Positions 1-7,847 of a stretch of DNA of 64,000 nt are shown one piece after another. Source of the DNA: Candidatus Fraserbacteria bacterium (GTDB lineage Bacteria; Bipolaricaulota; Bipolaricaulia; RBG-16-55-9; JAJCYT01). Under the pieces are notes generated by a model. It was not told the DNA's origin and made no database searches. It worked only from the letters and a program-made list of their open reading frames with translations. Numbering within the stretch: position 1 is the stretch's first letter; each line of letters starts with the position of its first letter. The position numbers and the translations under genes are program-made. The DNA is taken from positions 114,273 through 178,272 of the forward strand of contig JAJCYT010000026.1 in assembly GCA_029262795.1 (NCBI GenBank), read 5' to 3'.

Positions 1-78
1 TCTCGGCTCGTTCTTTTTTTAAATCTAAATTGACTCTCGTCCCAAAGAGCTACTCACACTCCCACAGTTATATTTGCC

Positions 79-762
79 TTAAAAAGGTACTTCGTCGTCA
101 GATATCTCGCCCACAATGGCATTACCACTGTCAGAATCATCCCAACTCCCTTGTGAGTTCTGTTGATGGTTTTGGTCATGCTCTTGTTGTTCCTGATCAT
201 CTTTTTCATCGCTATCTTTATTGTCATTGCCAAGTAAGTCGAGGTTCTCAAAAACTAAACGATTCCCGCTCTTAGATTCACGAAATTTTCCAGGCTCATT
301 TTCGGTGAATCGCTTGAGAATTTGAGTTACAGAATTCAATCCTGATTTTTCATTGGCCCAATCCCACAAACCTTGTTGAAAAATGAATTTCGTAAGCTGA
401 ATTGGCTTGATTCGCGATTGACCAGATTGTTCCCACACCCTTAAGACGATTTCTTCAAGAGGTTGTCTAATGTCTTGGTTCAGGATTTGGCTTGACGTGA
501 TCGTGTCCGGTGTTAGGATAAAACTATTGGCTTTGGATTGTTGCCTACATTCCTTCATCCACTCAACATACTTTTCAAGACGCTTAAGGTGTTCTTCTTG
601 AGCATGGAGTAAATCTTCTTCTCGCGCTAATAAAAGGTTAGCTGTAGCAGCTTCTTGCGTCTGTCTTTCTACGCGCAACTTACTAGCAGCAACTTGTTCT
701 TCATATGCTTCAAGCTCAGCCAATACTTCTTTTTCGTGGCTAGGTGACAAAGGATTTGACAT
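79..762 (-). CDS. Coiled-coil protein with SSB-like C-terminal tail
   Basis: Function unknown. From the ATG at 762 the protein has 227 residues. It opens with a long charged helical stretch (about residues 5-70, rich in E, A, Q and L) that should form a coiled coil. A compact segment follows (about 95-160) with a winged-helix-like look. Then comes a low-complexity D/Q/N/S tail ending in ISDDEVPF. Acidic residues followed by a hydrophobic Pro-Phe end are the signature of the SSB C-terminal tip (DDDIPF in E. coli), which docks partner enzymes, and SSB also has a disordered Q/N/G linker. No OB-fold is visible, so it is not SSB itself. A TTG start at 798 would add 12 residues; neither start has a clear ribosome site. 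Confidence 0.7.
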   Translation of the reverse strand: MSNPLSPSHEKEVLAELEAYEEQVAASKLRVERQTQEAATANLLLAREEDLLHAQEEHLKRLEKYVEWMKECRQQSKANSFILTPDTITSSQILNQDIRQPLEEIVLRVWEQSGQSRIKPIQLTKFIFQQGLWDWANEKSGLNSVTQILKRFTENEPGKFRESKSGNRLVFENLDLLGNDNKDSDEKDDQEQQEHDQNHQQNSQGSWDDSDSGNAIVGEISDDEVPF

Positions 763-915
763 ATATCTGAGTTTATCCGCTTCGTTAATCGTTGTCAAGG
801 GTGTTGGTAGACTGCTAGTGGGTGTTCGTATGTGTGCTGTGTGTGTGTTGTGGCATCTGTCACCTCTTCAGTGTTAGCTTCTATCGCTTCAAGAAATTGT
901 TATACTGTAATTAAT

Positions 916-1113
916 ATGTCAAAAAGCAAAGATACCAAAACAGAGAAAGAACGCCTCAAACCCATCAGTCTTGACCCATTAGAACTTGAGGAAGTACTTA
1001 AGGCGTTGATGGACACCCCACCGCCTGACGACGATCCGAAGCGGGTCAAAGACAAAAAGAAGAAAAAACCTAAAGAAGATAAGCCAAAACAACAACCTAA
1101 AAGCCAAAAATAA
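916..1113 (+). CDS. Small Lys/Pro-rich protein of unknown function
   Basis: A 65-residue protein with a short ordered core (SLDPLELEEVLKALMDTPPP) and a very basic Lys/Pro/Gln tail. The core resembles, from memory, widespread small proteins with a 'SL.PL..EE.L.ALL..PPP' pattern and a charged tail; no function is known to me. There is no Shine-Dalgarno sequence, but TATACT at 901-906 lies just upstream, so the mRNA could be almost leaderless. A strong hairpin follows the stop codon directly. The longer upstream reading frame looks non-coding (GT-rich). Confidence 0.6.
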   Translation: MSKSKDTKTEKERLKPISLDPLELEEVLKALMDTPPPDDDPKRVKDKKKKKPKEDKPKQQPKSQK

Positions 1114-1325
1114 AACAGCCCCATTTGTAAGTTAATGGGGCTGTCTGTTCGAGCTATCATGCCAACAATCTTCATTAAGAAAATTGTTAGTGTGATAGTA
1201 CACTAGATAAAGCAAGGGAAGCTTAGAACATCTAGCTCCCAAGCTCATTAAGCCTATTAGATTCCAAAAGTTACTTCAAGCTCAAAATTTCATCTGCTTT
1301 CTTAACGAGATGATTCTGGAAAATT
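1114..1325 (+). repeat. Structured non-coding element, copy A
   Basis: About 210 bp with two hairpins. The first (1114-1146) pairs ACAGCCCCAT with ATGGGGCTGT and may terminate the upstream gene. The second (about 1154-1198) pairs CTATCA and AACAAT with TGATAG and ATTGTT around a wobble-rich middle. Copy B begins at about 1335 and repeats the order of hairpins and the downstream motif 'TGCTTTCTTAACGAGAT' in diverged form. No reading frame is visible. Confidence 0.6.
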
Positions 1326-1334
1326 AAGCGAAAG

Positions 1335-1508
1335 AGAACAGCCCCATTATTAGTTAATGGGGCTGTTCGTCAGAGCTATCATGCTAACAATTCTCATCTA
1401 GAAAGTAGCTAGCTTGATGGTACAGTAAGAGATTTCAGCCTATTACAATTTTCTTCACACGTCAACTTAGAATTTTGACTGCTTTGTTAACGGGATAATT
1501 CTGTTAGA
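1335..1508 (+). repeat. Structured non-coding element, copy B
   Basis: Diverged second copy of the element at 1114. The first hairpin (1337-1369) pairs AACAGCCCCATTA with TAATGGGGCTGTT and is nearly perfect. The second (about 1376-1424) keeps CTATCA against TGATGG, with a wobble pair replacing a Watson-Crick pair. The tail 'TGCTTTGTTAACGGGAT' matches copy A. Changes that keep pairing suggest selection on RNA structure. Confidence 0.6.
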
Positions 1509-1532
1509 AAAGGGGCTGGGGGATTTGAAGCT
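1509..1532 (+). repeat. G-rich dispersed repeat, partial copy
   Basis: Only the right end of the family is present: AGGGGCTGGGGGATTTGAAG, which matches the GGGGGTTGGGGGATTNAAG end of the full copies at 26.4 and 53.9 kb. Confidence 0.55.
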
Positions 1533-1721
1533 AAAATAAATATTTGACTTTCATTTTGATTGTGCTATAGTTAAATATCAACCGTGGTGATTTGAGCTGT
1601 ATTGCAGCCACGCAAAATAAATTGCTAAAAAGGCTCAAACGGTTTCCTACTGTTTGACTCTTCTTATGCTGCAATAAAGTAGTACCCCGTCCCTTCATCA
1701 GCGGTTTTAGGAGGGGAACGT

Positions 1722-2726
1722 ATGAGTCGTTTACGAGACAAAATTGTTGACGAAAAAAAGCCTGTTGTTTTTTATGAGGTGATTCCGCCCACCCGTGAAA
1801 CTGATCCAGACACGGCCAAAGCGTATGCTGAGTGTACGGTCGAAATGATCGACAGCACTTCAATTTCGATTGATGCCATCAATCTTCCCGAAATTCGTGC
1901 AGAGCGTCGTAGTGCTGAACGTACCCATGCTTATGAGCCAAAAACGGATCAAAGGCAGTTTGCGTGTGAGCTGAGAAGTCAGTTCAGTAACAAGGTTGAC
2001 TTGGTGGTCAACCACTGTACGGTTTATGAAGATTGGGAAGAGCAGCAGCAATGGCTCAAGGAAACCGAACAAGCATATAAAATTGATCATTTGGTATTGG
2101 TCGGTGGAGAAACCAGCAAAGTAAAATATCCTGGGCCATCCGTCACTGAAATGGCTCAATCGGTCAACTATGCCTATGGAGACACGTTCTTCTGTGGTGG
2201 CGTGACCATACCTACACGTCGGCATTCTGATCCACTAAAAGATGAACCTCATCGGCTTTTCAAAAAGGGTCAGCATGGGCTGGAGTTTTTCACGAGTCAG
2301 GTGCTTTATGAGACTGAAAGCATTCAAGGGCTTTTAAAAAGTTACGATCAATTGTGTCACGAAAATAACGAAAAACCGAAGCGAATTTTTCTTAGCTTCG
2401 CGCCTGTTTCCTCCAAAAAAGACATCACATTTTTGCGTTGGCTGGGAGTAGAAGTACCAAAGGATGTCGAAAAACAATTGATGAAAGCCAACATTGGTGT
2501 GGGATGGCGCTCACTTCAAGAGTCCAAAAAATTGCTGGAAAACATATTGAATTTTCTTTCTGATGAAAACATTCAAGTGCCATTGGCTTTAAACGTGGAA
2601 CATATCACGCGTCATAATTTTGAGCTTTCCAAGGAATTTATCGAACAACTGGGCAGCATCTACTATGACTATATGGGCATTGATGCAAGCACAAAGCAAG
2701 TGCAAGTGGTCACTGAATCTGTGTAG
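1722..2726 (+). CDS. MetF-like methylenetetrahydrofolate reductase family protein
   Basis: A 334-residue protein of the FAD-linked methylenetetrahydrofolate reductase fold, a TIM barrel that reduces 5,10-methylene-THF to 5-methyl-THF for methionine synthesis. Visible signatures are an N-terminal FYEVIPP strand, DAINLPEIR, HLVLVGGETS followed by KYPGPSV, GGVTIPTRR, and KGQHGLEFFTSQVLYE, the last matching the conserved FFxTQ region. It is longer than E. coli MetF (about 296). The ATG has GGAGGGG upstream (1711-1717). The gene ends 17 bp inside the convergent MBL gene. hom and mtnA lie close by, consistent with methionine metabolism. A methylene-THF reductase-like protein with another substrate is possible. 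Confidence 0.75.
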   Translation: MSRLRDKIVDEKKPVVFYEVIPPTRETDPDTAKAYAECTVEMIDSTSISIDAINLPEIRAERRSAERTHAYEPKTDQRQFACELRSQFSNKVDLVVNHCTVYEDWEEQQQWLKETEQAYKIDHLVLVGGETSKVKYPGPSVTEMAQSVNYAYGDTFFCGGVTIPTRRHSDPLKDEPHRLFKKGQHGLEFFTSQVLYETESIQGLLKSYDQLCHENNEKPKRIFLSFAPVSSKKDITFLRWLGVEVPKDVEKQLMKANIGVGWRSLQESKKLLENILNFLSDENIQVPLALNVEHITRHNFELSKEFIEQLGSIYYDYMGIDASTKQVQVVTESV

Positions 2727-3588
2727 CTTTTTTGTGTTCCCGAATGACGGCTCGTATTAAAAGAAGGTGCATTTTTTCGTTTAAAAAACTCTTTCGATAC
2801 AACTCTAGATCAAAGGGCAAAGTTGCTTTGATGTCATCATTGCTGGCCCCATCATCAACCATCGAAATGACAGCTTGAAACAAGTGTTGGATGTTTTGCT
2901 GAACAAGATTAAACACCTCGACATCGTGTGAACGTTCATGACCTGGTGCGTACACATCTACTTCAAACTTGGTCACACGATCCATTAATTCCAGCAATTG
3001 CAATGCTTGACCTTCAGAGGTGCCTTGGTAGTAGAAGGCATCACTCAAGAACATCACTTTCTCTTCAGCCACATACACCCCAATGCCATCGTCTGTATGA
3101 ACGCCTTCCAACGGGAATAAATGGAGTGTTAAGCCGCCTAATTTCAAATCATATGTGCCTTCATAACTGATTGAAGGTGGCACCAAATTAAGATTTGGGA
3201 AATCGTCTTCATTCAATAGGTCGTTGTATTTGAAAATAAACCCTTTAAGCCAACTGATTGCATTTTCATTGGACCAATCATCCTGAATGTTTTCAATGAA
3301 TCGCTCCTGGCAGCGCGAACTCCCAATCACAGGTGCATCATATGCTTGATTGCCAAACACGTGATCAAAATGCCGATGGGTGTTGATGACATATTTCACC
3401 GACACATCACGAATGGCTTTCATGGCATCGACCACTTGCTGACCATGTAAAGGCGAATTGCCACCATCAATCGCAACCCAGCCTTCCTCAGTCAAAATCA
3501 TTCCAATGGTTGGTTCAAGTCGCTTCCAGTTGTGGCGATAAATCCAAACATGATCAGATAATTGCTGTACTCTATTTGTGTCTGGCAT
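2710..3588 (-). CDS. MBL-fold metallo-hydrolase
   Basis: A 292-residue metallo-beta-lactamase-fold hydrolase. The zinc motif HRHFDH (H71, H73, D75, H76) is complete. Later ligands fit GVHTDDGIGVY and FLSDAFYY (the metal-bridging Asp), with the final His in YAPGHERSH. There is no signal peptide, so it should be cytoplasmic. The substrate cannot be read from sequence; this class includes glyoxalase II-like, lactonase and SoxH-like enzymes. Its 3' end overlaps the MetF-like gene tail to tail by 17 bp. Confidence 0.85.
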   Translation of the reverse strand: MPDTNRVQQLSDHVWIYRHNWKRLEPTIGMILTEEGWVAIDGGNSPLHGQQVVDAMKAIRDVSVKYVINTHRHFDHVFGNQAYDAPVIGSSRCQERFIENIQDDWSNENAISWLKGFIFKYNDLLNEDDFPNLNLVPPSISYEGTYDLKLGGLTLHLFPLEGVHTDDGIGVYVAEEKVMFLSDAFYYQGTSEGQALQLLELMDRVTKFEVDVYAPGHERSHDVEVFNLVQQNIQHLFQAVISMVDDGASNDDIKATLPFDLELYRKSFLNEKMHLLLIRAVIREHKKATQIQ

Positions 3589-3640
3589 TAACCCTCATTT
3601 CAAAACAGAGTCAGTTTAGAGGATGGGAAGAGAGATTTCA

Positions 3641-3713
3641 TTAAAAAGCTTCAATCCCCCCAACCCCCCTTTCTAAGGGGGGCTACGATTGGGCTACGGG
3701 TGTTAGTTCTGCT
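3641..3713 (-). repeat. G-rich dispersed repeat, full copy
   Basis: On the minus strand it reads AGAACTAACAC, then CGTAGCCC, ATCGTAGCCCCCCTT, AGAAAGGGGGG, TTGGGGGGATTGAAGC, TTTTTAA. It has the same core and both conserved flanks as the copies at 26.4 and 53.9 kb. It sits in the 3589-3971 gap, which holds no gene. Confidence 0.7.
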
Positions 3714-3789
3714 TTAAGAGGCGTTTTTTTATGCGTTGTTTTTTTAAATTAATTTTCTAAAGATAAAACCATTCAGAAAGAAATTGATC

Positions 3790-3893
3790 CGTAAAAAGAA
3801 TTTACTATCGAAGTCTAATCGCAACCCCTTCCGATTTTGGAAGGGGCCCCTTTCGAGATCAAAGGGGTTGGGGATTTGAAGTCTTTAACCATC
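3790..3893 (+). repeat. G-rich dispersed repeat, variant copy
   Basis: ATCGCAACCCCTTCC...GGAAGGGGCCCC is followed by AAAGGGGTTGGGGATTTGAAG and TCTTTAACC. The left GATCCGTAA and right TTTAACC flanks match the copy at 26.4 kb, but the central hairpin is expanded. It lies just upstream of hom. Confidence 0.65.
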
Positions 3894-3971
3894 TTTCCCA
3901 AATAGTTGACTTTAATGCTTCTCTTTGCCAAAGTGGGCAGCAATCTTTTGACGGGGAGCTTGATTGAACGC

Positions 3972-4997
3972 ATGGCGCATAAATTGGCATTAATTGGATT
4001 TGGAACGGTGTCCCAAGGGCTGGCAAAATTATTGATGGAACAAACTGAAAGCATCAAACAACAAGGGGCTGAGTTTCAGGTCGTTGCCATTGCCACCAAC
4101 AGCCGAGGATCGGTGTTTGATCCAGATGGGCTGGACTTAAAAGCGGCATTAAAAGCAGTTCAGTCCGGCAGTTTGGACAATTATCCAGGTGGCGAAAAAG
4201 GGTGGGATAGCCTAAAGATCATCAATGAATCCAATGCAGATATTATTATCGAAAACACATTGACCAATCTAGACGATGGGGAGCCCGCACTCTCTCATTT
4301 CAAAGCGGCATTACAGCAAGGCAAGCATGTGATCACAGCTAACAAAGGGCCGGTGGTGTTGGCGTATTCAGAATTAATGAACCTGGCCAAAGCGAACAAC
4401 GTGAACTTGTTGATTGAGGGTACGGTCATGAGTGGAACGCCTGTATTGAATCTGTCTCACTTTGGATTGGGTGGTTGCAACATTCACGAAGTCCAGGGGA
4501 TTTTAAATGGCACGACCAACTACATTCTGACCCAAATGGAAACAGGCATGAGCTATGACGATGCCCTCAAACAAGCTCAAGAATTAGGCTTTGCCGAAGC
4601 TGATCCCACTGCCGATGTCGAAGGCTGGGATGCGCTTGCCAAGGTCGTGATTTTGGCCAGTGTGATCATGGGCGTTGATCTCAAGGTGAGTGATGTGGAT
4701 CGTGAAGGTATTACCAACATCAGCATCGATGATGTTGAAAAAGCCAAAGCGGATGGCAAGCGTTGGAAGTTGATTGGTCAGGTCAAAAAAGAAAACGGAG
4801 TTGTCAAAGCGTCAGTCAAACCTATGCTGATTCCCTTGAGTGATCCACTTGCAGCCGTGGGTGCTGCCATGAATGCCATCACATTTTACACCGATGTACT
4901 CAAGTCTGTTACCATTACGGGGGCAGGGGCGGGTGGGCCTCAGACTGGCTTTGCGGTGTTATCTGATTTGCTGGAACTTCATCGGAGTGAGAGTTAG
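3972..4997 (+). CDS. hom: Homoserine dehydrogenase
   Basis: A 341-residue NAD(P)-dependent homoserine dehydrogenase, which reduces aspartate semialdehyde to homoserine for threonine and methionine synthesis. It has the N-terminal Rossmann loop GFGTVSQGLAKLL, ITANKGPVVLAY, GTVMSGTP, GTTNYILTQMETG, and the family signature AEADPTADVEGWDALAKVVILA. It lacks the C-terminal ACT domain of long forms, so threonine feedback through that domain is not expected. The ATG at 3972 is chosen because MAHKLALIGFG matches family starts; the nearest purine-rich stretch, GGGGAG, is rather far (13 nt). A small gene follows 9 bp downstream. Confidence 0.92.
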   Translation: MAHKLALIGFGTVSQGLAKLLMEQTESIKQQGAEFQVVAIATNSRGSVFDPDGLDLKAALKAVQSGSLDNYPGGEKGWDSLKIINESNADIIIENTLTNLDDGEPALSHFKAALQQGKHVITANKGPVVLAYSELMNLAKANNVNLLIEGTVMSGTPVLNLSHFGLGGCNIHEVQGILNGTTNYILTQMETGMSYDDALKQAQELGFAEADPTADVEGWDALAKVVILASVIMGVDLKVSDVDREGITNISIDDVEKAKADGKRWKLIGQVKKENGVVKASVKPMLIPLSDPLAAVGAAMNAITFYTDVLKSVTITGAGAGGPQTGFAVLSDLLELHRSES

Positions 4998-5006
4998 AGG
5001 ATCAAC

Positions 5007-5348
5007 ATGACAAACCCTCTTGAAGCGGGAAAACAGTTGCATGAGGCTCTGGAAAATGGACTGGATGAGTTTCGCACTTTGGCCGAAACGTTTGGATATG
5101 CTCAGTTTGAAGCGCACGATTTGGTTAGGGTCTATCGTGTGTTTGCCAAGGTGGCAGAGCAGGAAGAATGCCCGTTTGAAGCTGTGGCACAACAGGCATC
5201 TCAGGTTCGGTTTATCAAGCTTAGCTTAATTGCCCAGGTGCTCGAAAAGTATCCGTCTGATTGGGAATATTGGCTTGATATGGCTGAAAATCTGCCTTTG
5301 CAGGATTTAAGAAACCCTATTTTACAGGCGCTTCAGGCATCCCAATAG
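5007..5348 (+). CDS. Small helical protein of unknown function
   Basis: A 113-residue acidic, predicted all-helical soluble protein that I do not recognise. It starts 9 bp after hom, led by GAGGATCAAC, so it is probably co-transcribed. It contains one cysteine and two Trp near the C-terminus (SDWEYWLDMAENLPL), and no signal peptide or membrane segment. Operon position hints at an accessory role to homoserine dehydrogenase, but nothing in the sequence proves this. Confidence 0.65.
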   Translation: MTNPLEAGKQLHEALENGLDEFRTLAETFGYAQFEAHDLVRVYRVFAKVAEQEECPFEAVAQQASQVRFIKLSLIAQVLEKYPSDWEYWLDMAENLPLQDLRNPILQALQASQ

Positions 5349-5373
5349 CTGTTCGTAGGACTGAACTCGAACC

Positions 5374-5838
5374 TTATCGCTTTACAGCCAGCACCTTTGC
5401 CTCTCGGTGGGCGGAGGCATAGAGAATTAGAAATTGGCCCTGGATGCTGTCCAGCTTTTCTTGATCCGGTGTGGATGGATCGAGGCCACGGGTGAAATAA
5501 TATTGGGCGGCGGGGAAACCTTTGATCACCAATTCATTGTTCAAACTGACGTAGTAGCGTTCGCCTTCACGCAGATTGAGTGCGGAGATCCATTCAACAA
5601 TCACATCTTTAAAGCGCAGCACATCGTTCCAGTCGGCGAGTCGATAGTCTGAGCCAAAGTTGTTTTCTACCACACTGTGAAGGTTGTCGTTGGGGGTGTA
5701 GTCGGAAACTGTCACGCGAAACTCGTCGATAGATACAGGGACATTGGCATCAATATCTCCGCTAAAAAGATCGAGCAGATCGCAGCCTGTCAACATGATC
5801 ATGGTAGATAAAATCAACCCTGATAAAAGTACTTTCAT
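5374..5838 (-). CDS. Small lipoprotein of unknown function
   Basis: A 154-residue predicted lipoprotein: MKVLLSGLILSTMIMLTGC gives a hydrophobic signal and the lipobox LTGC with lipidated Cys19. The mature part is acidic and holds no domain I recognise; paired tyrosines (GERYYVSL, AAQYYFTRG) and alternating strands and helices are visible. The ATG at 5838 has GGAGGCAGGGAA upstream, which rules out the longer frame. It follows the SDR gene on the same strand by 22 bp, so the two may share a transcript. Confidence 0.75.
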   Translation of the reverse strand: MKVLLSGLILSTMIMLTGCDLLDLFSGDIDANVPVSIDEFRVTVSDYTPNDNLHSVVENNFGSDYRLADWNDVLRFKDVIVEWISALNLREGERYYVSLNNELVIKGFPAAQYYFTRGLDPSTPDQEKLDSIQGQFLILYASAHREAKVLAVKR

Positions 5839-5860
5839 TTCCCTGCCTCCATTTGATTTG

Positions 5861-6661
5861 TTAAGTTTTGATGTCTTCCAGTTGATGCAACATGCGGCCT
5901 TCCATCCCGCCTGCGATGGTGACGACTTCTCCGGTGATTTGGCCTGACAATCGATGTGAAGCCAAAAACACAATCATGGGTGCGATATCTTCTGCTTGAG
6001 AAATTTCAGGGATGGCGCGAGTTTGCATGGCGCGTTTGTAAGCAGCTTCATCTTGAAGCCCTGCTTCGGCCATGGGGGTTTGTGTCCAACCAGGGCATAC
6101 GGCGTTGACACGGCCATGCGGCACGATATTGACAATTTCATTTTTAAGAGATCGAGTCAACCCATAAGTGGTTGCGGCTTTTGCAGCAGAATAATCACTG
6201 TGTGTCGCTTCCCCGAAAATTGCTGCGCTGGAGCCAACAATAACCAGTGAGGCTTCATCAGGTTTCGTTTTTTTCAGGATGCTGAAAAACTCGCGCGCAC
6301 AGAAAAATACGGAAGTTTGATTGGTGTTGATCGTGTATTGCCATTGTTCTAGACTCATGTCAGAAATGGGGATATCATCCGACACCCACACCCCAGCGTT
6401 GGCGATGACCACATCGAGCTGGCCGAAATGTTCAAAGCTTTGATCAAATAAGGATCGGACCTCAGATTCATTGGTCAGGTCTGCGGTAATAGCGATACTG
6501 TCCACGTTGAGTTCATCTTTCAGGGCATTCAGCACATCGAGTCTGCGACCTGTGAGGATCAAACGAGCGCCTTCTTCAGCGAACATTCTGGCACCCGCTT
6601 TGCCAATGCCGCCCGAAGCCCCCGTGATCAAAACCACTTTGTTTTTTAATCCCGTATCCAT
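5861..6661 (-). CDS. SDR family oxidoreductase
   Basis: A 266-residue classical short-chain dehydrogenase/reductase. It has the cofactor loop TGASGGIG, NAG (VIANAGVWV), the active-site Ser in IVGSSAAIFG, and YSAAKA providing Tyr and Lys. The PG turn (VCPGWTQTPMAEAG) and C-terminal GQITGEVVTIAGGM are standard for the 3-oxoacyl-ACP reductase-like subclass. RLILTGRR after the second strand suggests NADPH. The ATG at 6661 was chosen; a TTG at 6682 would add seven residues. It is divergent from glpX. Substrate unknown. Confidence 0.85.
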   Translation of the reverse strand: MDTGLKNKVVLITGASGGIGKAGARMFAEEGARLILTGRRLDVLNALKDELNVDSIAITADLTNESEVRSLFDQSFEHFGQLDVVIANAGVWVSDDIPISDMSLEQWQYTINTNQTSVFFCAREFFSILKKTKPDEASLVIVGSSAAIFGEATHSDYSAAKAATTYGLTRSLKNEIVNIVPHGRVNAVCPGWTQTPMAEAGLQDEAAYKRAMQTRAIPEISQAEDIAPMIVFLASHRLSGQITGEVVTIAGGMEGRMLHQLEDIKT

Positions 6662-6754
6662 AGAAAAGCAGTATAGCTTCAACCCAAAGTTTGAAGCAAT
6701 TGATTCCGAGCGTCTTCTCGACTATGTTGGAGGCAAGCTTTGCCTGGGAGGGAA

Positions 6755-7744
6755 ATGTTGTCAGAGAAAAAACCATCACGAAATTTAGCAATTGAACTTG
6801 CACGGGTGACCGAAGCCGCTGCCCTGTCTGCCGCCCGCTTCATGGGACGGGATGATAAGGAAGGCGCAGATCAAGCCTCAGTGGATGCCATGCGTATGAT
6901 GCTGAACACGGTTGACATGAACGGTGTTGTCATCATTGGCGAGGGCGAAAAAGATGAAGCCCCTATGCTGTACAACGGCGAACTGCTAGGTACAGGGATA
7001 CTTCCTGATATGGATATTGCTGTTGATCCGATTGACGGCACCACACCGTTGGCTAAGGGGCGCGACAATTCCATTGCGACAGTGGCATTGGCACCTCGTG
7101 GAACGATGTTTGACCCAGGGCCGTTTGTGTACATGGACAAGATTGCGGTGGGTCCGCTGTGTCGGGGAGTTATTGACATTGAAAAGCCAGTTGCTGAAAA
7201 TTTGCAGGCCATTGCCAAAGCCCAAGGCAAACGCCAGGAAGACATTACAGTGGTTATGTTGGATCGGCCTCGCAATCAAGATTTAATGGATCAGGCCAGG
7301 GCATGTGGGGCCCGTATTCGCCTTATCACCGATGGTGACGTGGCAGGTGCATTGATGACTGCATGGCCGGATTCGGGGATTGATGTGTTGCTCGGCATTG
7401 GAGGGACGCCTGAAGGCGTGCTTGCGGCTTGTGCGATTCGTGCCATGGGTGGAGAAATTCAAGGCAAATTGTTTGCTCGCAATGATGAAGAACTCAAGCG
7501 TGGTCAAGAGATGGGCTATAACTTCGAGCAGGTATTGACCATGGATGATTTGGTGTCGTCCGATGATGTGTTTTTCGCGGCCACTGGCATCACTGATGGG
7601 GAGTTGTTGGATGGCGTGAAGTACCAGCCTCACGGTGCGCGCACGGACAGTTTGGTGGTCCGTGGATTGACGGGAACAGTGCGTCAGATTCGGGCAGTGC
7701 ATAGCTTTGAAAAACTTGAAAAGGTCAGTGGAATTCAATATTAA
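6755..7744 (+). CDS. glpX: Class II fructose-1,6-bisphosphatase (GlpX)
   Basis: A 329-residue GlpX-type phosphatase converting fructose-1,6-bisphosphate to fructose-6-phosphate in gluconeogenesis; some homologues also act on sedoheptulose-1,7-bisphosphate. It aligns throughout with E. coli GlpX: LAIELARVTEAAAL, GVVIIGEGEKDEAPMLYNGE (metal-binding acidic loop), DIAVDPIDGTTPLAKG, GIGGTPEGVLAA and FAATGITDGELL. The ATG at 6755 has GGAGG only 3 nt away; a TTG at 6740 has GGAGG at an ideal 6 nt and would add five residues, so the start is ambiguous. With rpe and pgk also in the window, central carbon genes are well represented. Confidence 0.93.
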   Translation: MLSEKKPSRNLAIELARVTEAAALSAARFMGRDDKEGADQASVDAMRMMLNTVDMNGVVIIGEGEKDEAPMLYNGELLGTGILPDMDIAVDPIDGTTPLAKGRDNSIATVALAPRGTMFDPGPFVYMDKIAVGPLCRGVIDIEKPVAENLQAIAKAQGKRQEDITVVMLDRPRNQDLMDQARACGARIRLITDGDVAGALMTAWPDSGIDVLLGIGGTPEGVLAACAIRAMGGEIQGKLFARNDEELKRGQEMGYNFEQVLTMDDLVSSDDVFFAATGITDGELLDGVKYQPHGARTDSLVVRGLTGTVRQIRAVHSFEKLEKVSGIQY

Positions 7745-7774
7745 TTTTTTGAAACCTTTCAAAAAGAATTAAGT

Positions 7775-7840
7775 TATGTAATTTAGAACCAACGCCAAAA
7801 GTTAAATCGTGCCCCCTTTTGAAAGGGGGTTGGGGGTTAG
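7775..7840 (+). repeat. G-rich dispersed repeat, copy abutting mtnA
   Basis: GTAATTTAGAACCAACGCC, AAATCGTGCCCCCTTTT, GAAAGGGGGTTGGGGGTTAG. It ends 7 nt before the mtnA ATG, so the repeat supplies the purine-rich leader that would act as its ribosome site. Confidence 0.7.
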
Positions 7841-7847
7841 AAAAAGT

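Noticed and set aside
3641..3893. G-rich repeats considered as a CRISPR remnant
   Set aside because: Copies are spread over 50 kb, in both orientations, without regular spacers and with no cas genes.
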